Notes under the pieces: generated by a model
What the model was told of the DNA's origin: nothing
Seen by the model: the letters and a program-made list of their open reading frames with translations, nothing else
The model's database searches: none
Made by a program: the position numbers and the translations under genes
Assembly (NCBI RefSeq): GCF_000472445.1
Contig: NZ_AXAJ01000001.1
Location: 248,643 to 312,642 of the forward strand
Reading direction: 5' to 3'
Source of the DNA: Burkholderia sp. WSM2230
Lineage (GTDB): Bacteria; Pseudomonadota; Gammaproteobacteria; Burkholderiales; Burkholderiaceae
Length of the DNA stretch: 64,000 nt
Shown here: piece by piece, positions 60,588 to 64,000 of the stretch
How the letters are laid out: every line of letters begins with the position of its first letter
How positions within the stretch are numbered: the stretch's first letter is position 1

Positions 60588-60803
60588 GAGATCCTCCTGC
60601 AAGTGCTGTCCTGCTAGTCTATCGCCGGGACGCGGCTCACGCCAAAAGCAGCCGGCGCCGGCCGCGAACGACTGCGGCGACCCGCAGCGCACAAGCGCCG
60701 GCACCCTCGGCACTGACAAATTCTCCCGTGCGGCGTGTCGATTTCGCACCCGTCGCATCGTCGTAGCAGTGTGTCCCACTTCTCAACCGAAAGGCGGCTT
60801 ACC

Positions 60804-61250
60804 ATGACTACTGGAACCATCAAACTCCACCGCGTTTTGCGCGCCCCTGCCGAGCGTGTCTACCGGGCGTTCCTCGAACCGGACGCGCTCGCGAAATGGC
60901 TGCCTCCGTATGGCTTCACTTGCCAGGTCCACCATTTCGAGGCCCGCGTGGGCGGCACTTACAAGATGTCGTTTCGCAACTTCGGCAGCGGCAACAGCCA
61001 CTCGTTCGGAGGCGAATACGTCGAACTCGTGCCGTTCGAGAAAATCCGCTACACGGACCGCTTCGACGACCCGAACCTGCCCGGCGAAATGTCCGCGACC
61101 ATCACGTTCCGCGAGGTGTCGTGCGGGACCGAGGTGTCGATTCTCCAGGAAGGCGTGCCCGAGGTGATTCCCGTGGAGATGTGCTACCTCGGCTGGCAGG
61201 AATCGCTGATGCAGCTGGCCAAGCTCGTCGAACCCGAGATTCCGGACTGA
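60804..61250 (+). CDS. SRPBCC/AHSA1-family protein
   Basis: This 148-residue protein has a Bet v1/AHSA1-like fold (LHRVLRAPAERVYRAFLEPD, KWLPPYGFTC, GGTYKMSFRNFG, GWQESLMQLAKLVE). Such proteins bind hydrophobic ligands or act as toxin-sensing partners; no specific role can be read. The start ATG 60804 follows an AAAGGCGG site. It has its own promoter region divergent from the EEP gene. Confidence 0.9.
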   Translation: MTTGTIKLHRVLRAPAERVYRAFLEPDALAKWLPPYGFTCQVHHFEARVGGTYKMSFRNFGSGNSHSFGGEYVELVPFEKIRYTDRFDDPNLPGEMSATITFREVSCGTEVSILQEGVPEVIPVEMCYLGWQESLMQLAKLVEPEIPD

Positions 61251-61429
61251 GCCGCTTCGAGGGCAGCGTCGGCGGTCCCGCGGCGCCTGCGGCTCCCCGT
61301 TTTGTCCGGCTCGATCTGGGCGTAGACTGAACGGAGCCCTCGCGTTCGCCGGCCATCGTGTCGATGCCTGCTGTCCGGCGCTCTGCTGCAACGCGGCACG
61401 CGGGCGCCGGCTGCAAGACGGAGGTGGCG

Positions 61430-62269
61430 ATGACCGATTTCAACGAGGCCCGCGAGCGCATGGTGGAGCGGCAAATCGTCCGCCGCGGCATTTGCGATTC
61501 GAGGGTGCTGGCCGCGATGCGCAGCGTGCCCCGCGAGGCATTCGTGCCCGACTACCTTCGCGATCTCGCATACGAAGACAGGCCGCTGCCCATCGGCAAC
61601 GAGCAGACCATCTCGCAGCCCGCCATCGTCGCGACGATGATCGAGGCTGCGGATCTTTCTCCCCACGACGTGGTGCTCGACGTCGGCACCGGCTCCGGCT
61701 ATGCCGCCGCGGTCGCGGCCGCGCTTGCCGCGCATGTCCATTCGATCGAGCGCCACGCGGAACTGGTCGTCATGGCGCGGGAGATTCTCGCGCGGCTGGA
61801 TATTCGCAATGTCACCGTCTATCTCGGCGACGGCACTGCGGGCCTCGCGGAACACGCGCCTTACGACGCGATCATCGCCGCGGCGGGTGGGCCGCATATT
61901 CCCGAAGTCTGGCGCAAACAGCTCGCCATCGGCGGGCGGATCGTGATGCCGGTCGGCCGTGACCGGCATTATCAGAGGCTTATCAAACTGGTTCGCTGCG
62001 GCGAAGACGAATATCAAAGCTGCTCGCTCGGCGAAGTGAGCTTCGTGCCGCTCGTCGGTGCGGACGCGTGGCCCGCGCCGGACGCGGCACGGCGCGGCGG
62101 TGGGAATGGTGGCGGCGGCGGTGGAGCCAGTGGAGGCAGTGGTGGTGGAGGCAGCGGAGATAGTGGCGGCAGCGGAAGCAATGGCGTTGGCGGCGCTGAA
62201 CGCGGCGGTCCGCGCCCGATGAGCGCCGCTGAGGCTGCTAGCCGTCATTGCCTGCTGGCAGTGGCTTGA
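61430..62269 (+). CDS. pcm: Protein-L-isoaspartate O-methyltransferase with Gly/Ser-rich insert
   Basis: This 280-residue enzyme repairs isoaspartate residues in aged proteins by SAM-dependent methylation. Typical segments are RMVERQIVRRGI, VPREAFVP, GNEQTISQPAIVATM and motif I VLDVGTGSGYAAAV. Length up to about 220 matches Pcm. After that comes a stretch of some 35 residues (about 222-256) composed almost wholly of Gly, Ser and Asn, then a short end. GGAGG lies 5 bases before ATG 61430. Confidence 0.9.
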   Translation: MTDFNEARERMVERQIVRRGICDSRVLAAMRSVPREAFVPDYLRDLAYEDRPLPIGNEQTISQPAIVATMIEAADLSPHDVVLDVGTGSGYAAAVAAALAAHVHSIERHAELVVMAREILARLDIRNVTVYLGDGTAGLAEHAPYDAIIAAAGGPHIPEVWRKQLAIGGRIVMPVGRDRHYQRLIKLVRCGEDEYQSCSLGEVSFVPLVGADAWPAPDAARRGGGNGGGGGGASGGSGGGGSGDSGGSGSNGVGGAERGGPRPMSAAEAASRHCLLAVA

Positions 62270-62327
62270 GTCGCGTCGCGGGCGCGACACTGACCGACAA
62301 CATGCTCCGCTCCAAGGGGACATCGAC

Positions 62328-62663
62328 ATGAACGGCTACCAGATCACCTTCTTCACCCAGCACGATCGCCGCCATCGCGGCAAGCCGCTGGCCGACTGGC
62401 TCGTCCATCTGGCCGGCGAACTCGGGCTGCGCGGCGCGACTGTGATACCGGCGAGCGAAGGAATCGGTCACCACCACCGTGTGCATTCCGCGCATTTTTT
62501 CGAACTGGCGGATCAGCCGTTGTCGATTGTGATGGCGGTGACGAGCGAAGAAGCCCGCAGGCTATTCGAGCGCTTGCGCGCCGAGGGCGTGCACCTGTTT
62601 TACGTGAAGACGGCCGTGGAATTCGGCGTAATCGGCGATGACGACCCAAGCGTGGCGCAATAA
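62328..62663 (+). CDS. DUF190 (PII-like) protein
   Basis: This 111-residue protein has the DUF190 layout (QITFFTQHDRRHRGKPLADW, ATVIPASEGIGHHHRVHSAH, PLSIVMAVTSEEARRLFERL). These are PII-like small ligand-binding proteins, often near transporters or fluoride channels. AAGGGGA precedes ATG 62328. No such partner is next to it here, so the role is open. It converges with ohr, with a perfect hairpin between. Confidence 0.9.
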   Translation: MNGYQITFFTQHDRRHRGKPLADWLVHLAGELGLRGATVIPASEGIGHHHRVHSAHFFELADQPLSIVMAVTSEEARRLFERLRAEGVHLFYVKTAVEFGVIGDDDPSVAQ

Positions 62664-62692
62664 CGTGGCTCACGTGCAGCCGTGAGCCACGT
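62663..62692. terminator. Perfect bidirectional hairpin between DUF190 gene and ohr
   Basis: ACGTGGCTCACG (62663-62674) pairs perfectly with CGTGAGCCACGT (62681-62692) around TGCAGC. It starts in the TAA of the DUF190 gene and lies 45 bp after the ohr stop, so it can end both convergent transcripts. No T-run on either side. Confidence 0.6.
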
Positions 62693-62737
62693 CGCGCGAT
62701 AAAGCCGCGGCGTGCGGCCGCCCCACCGCGGCGGGCT

Positions 62738-63148
62738 TCAGACCACCGTGATCGTCACGTCGATATTGCCGCGGGTCGCCTTCGAATACGGACATGTCTG
62801 GTGTGCCATCTCCGTCAGTTTCTGCGCAGTGTCCCGCTCGATGCCGGGCAGGCTGACGTTGAGCCGCGCGCGCAGGAAATAGCCGCTATCGTTCATCGCC
62901 AGATCGATTTCGGTGTCGACGGCCGTGTCGGCTGGCAGCGCGAGTCGCAGGTTCTTCGCGGCGATACCCATCGCGCCGATGAAGCACGCGGACCATCCCG
63001 CGGCGAGCATCTGCTCCGGATTCGTGCCGGTCGCCGATGCGCCCGGCGAGCCGAGCCTGACGTCGAGCCTGCCGTCGGAGCTGCGCGCGGCGCCGTCGCG
63101 TCCGCCGGTGGTGTGGGTCTTGCCGGTGTAAAGCACTTTGTCTGACAT
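62738..63148 (-). CDS. ohr: Organic hydroperoxide resistance protein
   Basis: This 136-residue Ohr/OsmC-family peroxidase reduces organic hydroperoxides with a pair of Cys, C55 in GWSACFIG and C119 in HQTCPYSKA. ATG 63148 has GGAGA 5-9 bases upstream; the frame is open further up without support. No ohrR gene is adjacent. Its promoter lies in the 342-bp gap before the GFA gene. Confidence 0.95.
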   Translation of the reverse strand: MSDKVLYTGKTHTTGGRDGAARSSDGRLDVRLGSPGASATGTNPEQMLAAGWSACFIGAMGIAAKNLRLALPADTAVDTEIDLAMNDSGYFLRARLNVSLPGIERDTAQKLTEMAHQTCPYSKATRGNIDVTITVV

Positions 63149-63490
63149 GTCGTTCTCCATAAGAGGGAAGCAGAAGCAATCCGTCCGGATGTGGCCTAGG
63201 CGCTGCCCCGAATCCGTCGTTGACGAGATTAGAAGCGCGGCGGGTATCTGGCTTGTGTCGGCGAAGCGGGGTATTGCAATGCTGTGTATCCCGCGAGGCC
63301 TCATATACAAGGCGATACAAATCCGCGCCGGGCGCCGCCGATTGGCGAACGTGTGCCGCGAAAGCGCGAGCGCGTGCCGCGACGCGCCGGTGCAATGTTT
63401 TGTGTCAGAAGGAGGTCCGGATACATTGCGACATAAATCCCGGTGGGCCGCGCGCTATAAAGCAGGCGTTGCCAGTCACCGGAGATCGAG
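63149..63490. other. Divergent promoter region of ohr and the GFA gene
   Basis: No gene is seen. ATTGCAAT (63273-63280) and two TACAA stretches (around 63305-63320) are the only AT-rich palindromic or repeated sites and could be part of an OhrR-type operator. This is weak. The GGAGATCGAG before ATG 63491 serves the GFA gene. Confidence 0.3.
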
Positions 63491-63862
63491 ATGCACACCG
63501 AAACGCTGAAGGGAAGCTGCCACTGCAAAGCCGTCAGATTTGAAGTCACGACGCCGGTTGCGCCCGCGGCGCGCTGCAATTGCAGCCTGTGCCGCCGCAA
63601 GGGCGCGCTGATGAGCCCGCCGTTCGAGAAAGACCAGTTGACGATCACGCAAGGCGAGGACGCGCTCACGCTTTATCAGTTCAACACACGCGTCGCGAAG
63701 CATTTCTTCTGCAAGCACTGCGGTATCTATCCGTTTCATCAAACGCGCAAGGACGCGAAGCTCTGGCGCGTCAATATCGGTTGCCTGGAAGGGATCGATC
63801 CGTATACGCTGGATGCCGGTCTTTCCGACGGCGCCACTCTTTCCGTCGTGGAGGACGCATGA
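63491..63862 (+). CDS. GFA-family (glutathione-dependent formaldehyde-activating/CENP-V) protein
   Basis: This 123-residue zinc protein has the GFA Cys set: C10-H-C12, C29-N-C31-x-x-C34 and C74-x-x-C77 (SCHCKAV, RCNCSLC, FCKHCGIYPFHQ). The family includes Gfa, but most members have no proven formaldehyde link. GGAGA precedes ATG 63491. It is coupled by ATGA to a tiny ORF that follows. Confidence 0.92.
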   Translation: MHTETLKGSCHCKAVRFEVTTPVAPAARCNCSLCRRKGALMSPPFEKDQLTITQGEDALTLYQFNTRVAKHFFCKHCGIYPFHQTRKDAKLWRVNIGCLEGIDPYTLDAGLSDGATLSVVEDA

Positions 63863-63981
63863 AACGGCTGCTGGCAATCATCGCGTTTATCGCGGGAGGC
63901 GTTGCGGCGGAATGGGCGCATCCGGTCCAGTGTTCGATGCTGTGCGCGAGCCGGGTGCAGGTGAAACGTCAAAAGAGATGA
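63859..63981 (+). CDS. 40-residue small membrane or secreted protein
   Basis: ATG 63859 overlaps the GFA stop (ATGA), with GAGG 4 bases further upstream, so translation is likely. The product starts MKRLLAIIAFIAGGVAAEWA, a signal peptide or single helix, then has two Cys (QCSMLC) and a basic end. It is too short for domain assignment. Seven bases after its stop a further ATG (63989) may open the next gene, cut by the window end. Confidence 0.55.
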   Translation: MKRLLAIIAFIAGGVAAEWAHPVQCSMLCASRVQVKRQKR

Positions 63982-64000
63982 TCCATTCATGGACACGATC

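Noticed and set aside
1-64000. tRNA or rRNA genes
   Set aside because: No cloverleaf with a TTCGA-type loop and no rRNA-like stretches were found on reading.

Overview
The window reads as chromosomal DNA of a Burkholderiaceae bacterium, most likely Paraburkholderia or Caballeronia. This is inferred from the high GC, the codon use, and gene sets such as the tricarballylate genes, a MocR regulator beside an omega-amino-acid transaminase, two orphan type VI secretion (T6SS) VgrG islands, and a DUF3892 / SRPBCC / Pcm / DUF190 / Ohr run. No rRNA, tRNA, CRISPR array, integrase or origin was seen. The content is accessory metabolism, transport, regulation and secretion rather than core housekeeping.

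Layout. 1-7514 (+): one operon with a LivF-type ABC ATPase, an enamidase-like amidohydrolase, a two-gene molybdenum hydroxylase (2Fe-2S subunit plus a molybdopterin subunit fused to three cytochrome c domains, NicA/NicB architecture) and a periplasmic binding protein. It looks like uptake and first steps of breakdown for a nicotinate-like N-heterocycle. 8079-15400 (+): VgrG island 1. The VgrG ends in a zinc metallopeptidase-like domain and overlaps a candidate periplasmic immunity gene, followed by a PAAR protein, two membrane proteins and a broken gene. 15425-21187: small basic and hypothetical proteins, transaminase with divergent MocR, LysE exporter, membrane protein, IS110 remnant. 21549-25824 (-): MacB/FtsX-type ABC export system. 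26194-31193 (+): tcuR-tcuA-tcuB-tcuC for tricarballylate use.

31695-37747 (+): VgrG island 2, with a plain VgrG, a lipase effector (Tle-like), a Tli4-like immunity lipoprotein or periplasmic protein and PAAR. 37930-47865: small regulator-plus-enzyme units (TetR/epoxide hydrolase, Tat-lipoprotein beta-lactamase-fold hydrolase, SDR/F420-type oxidoreductase with LysR, MerR-type promoter with a DJ-1/PfpI protein, AraC), with several decayed genes. 47828-53538 (-): a cluster of two LVIVD-repeat secreted lipoproteins, a polytopic membrane protein, a membrane-anchored periplasmic protein and a decayed secreted gene. 53812-57691: LysR with a divergent methyltransferase-membrane protein set and a secreted lectin-like protein. 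57893-64000: zinc alcohol dehydrogenase, DUF3892, EEP-family hydrolase, SRPBCC protein, Pcm, DUF190, Ohr and a GFA-family protein.

Most notable are: the pairing of an aerobic-type NicAB hydroxylase with an enamidase known from fermentative nicotinate breakdown; the metallopeptidase-tipped VgrG whose toxin domain and the front of its immunity gene look like one exchanged low-GC block; a shared C-terminal motif in the immunity proteins of both T6SS islands; a 19-bp-spacer MerR promoter with its regulator gene reduced to a stub next door; and the LVIVD-membrane protein cluster.
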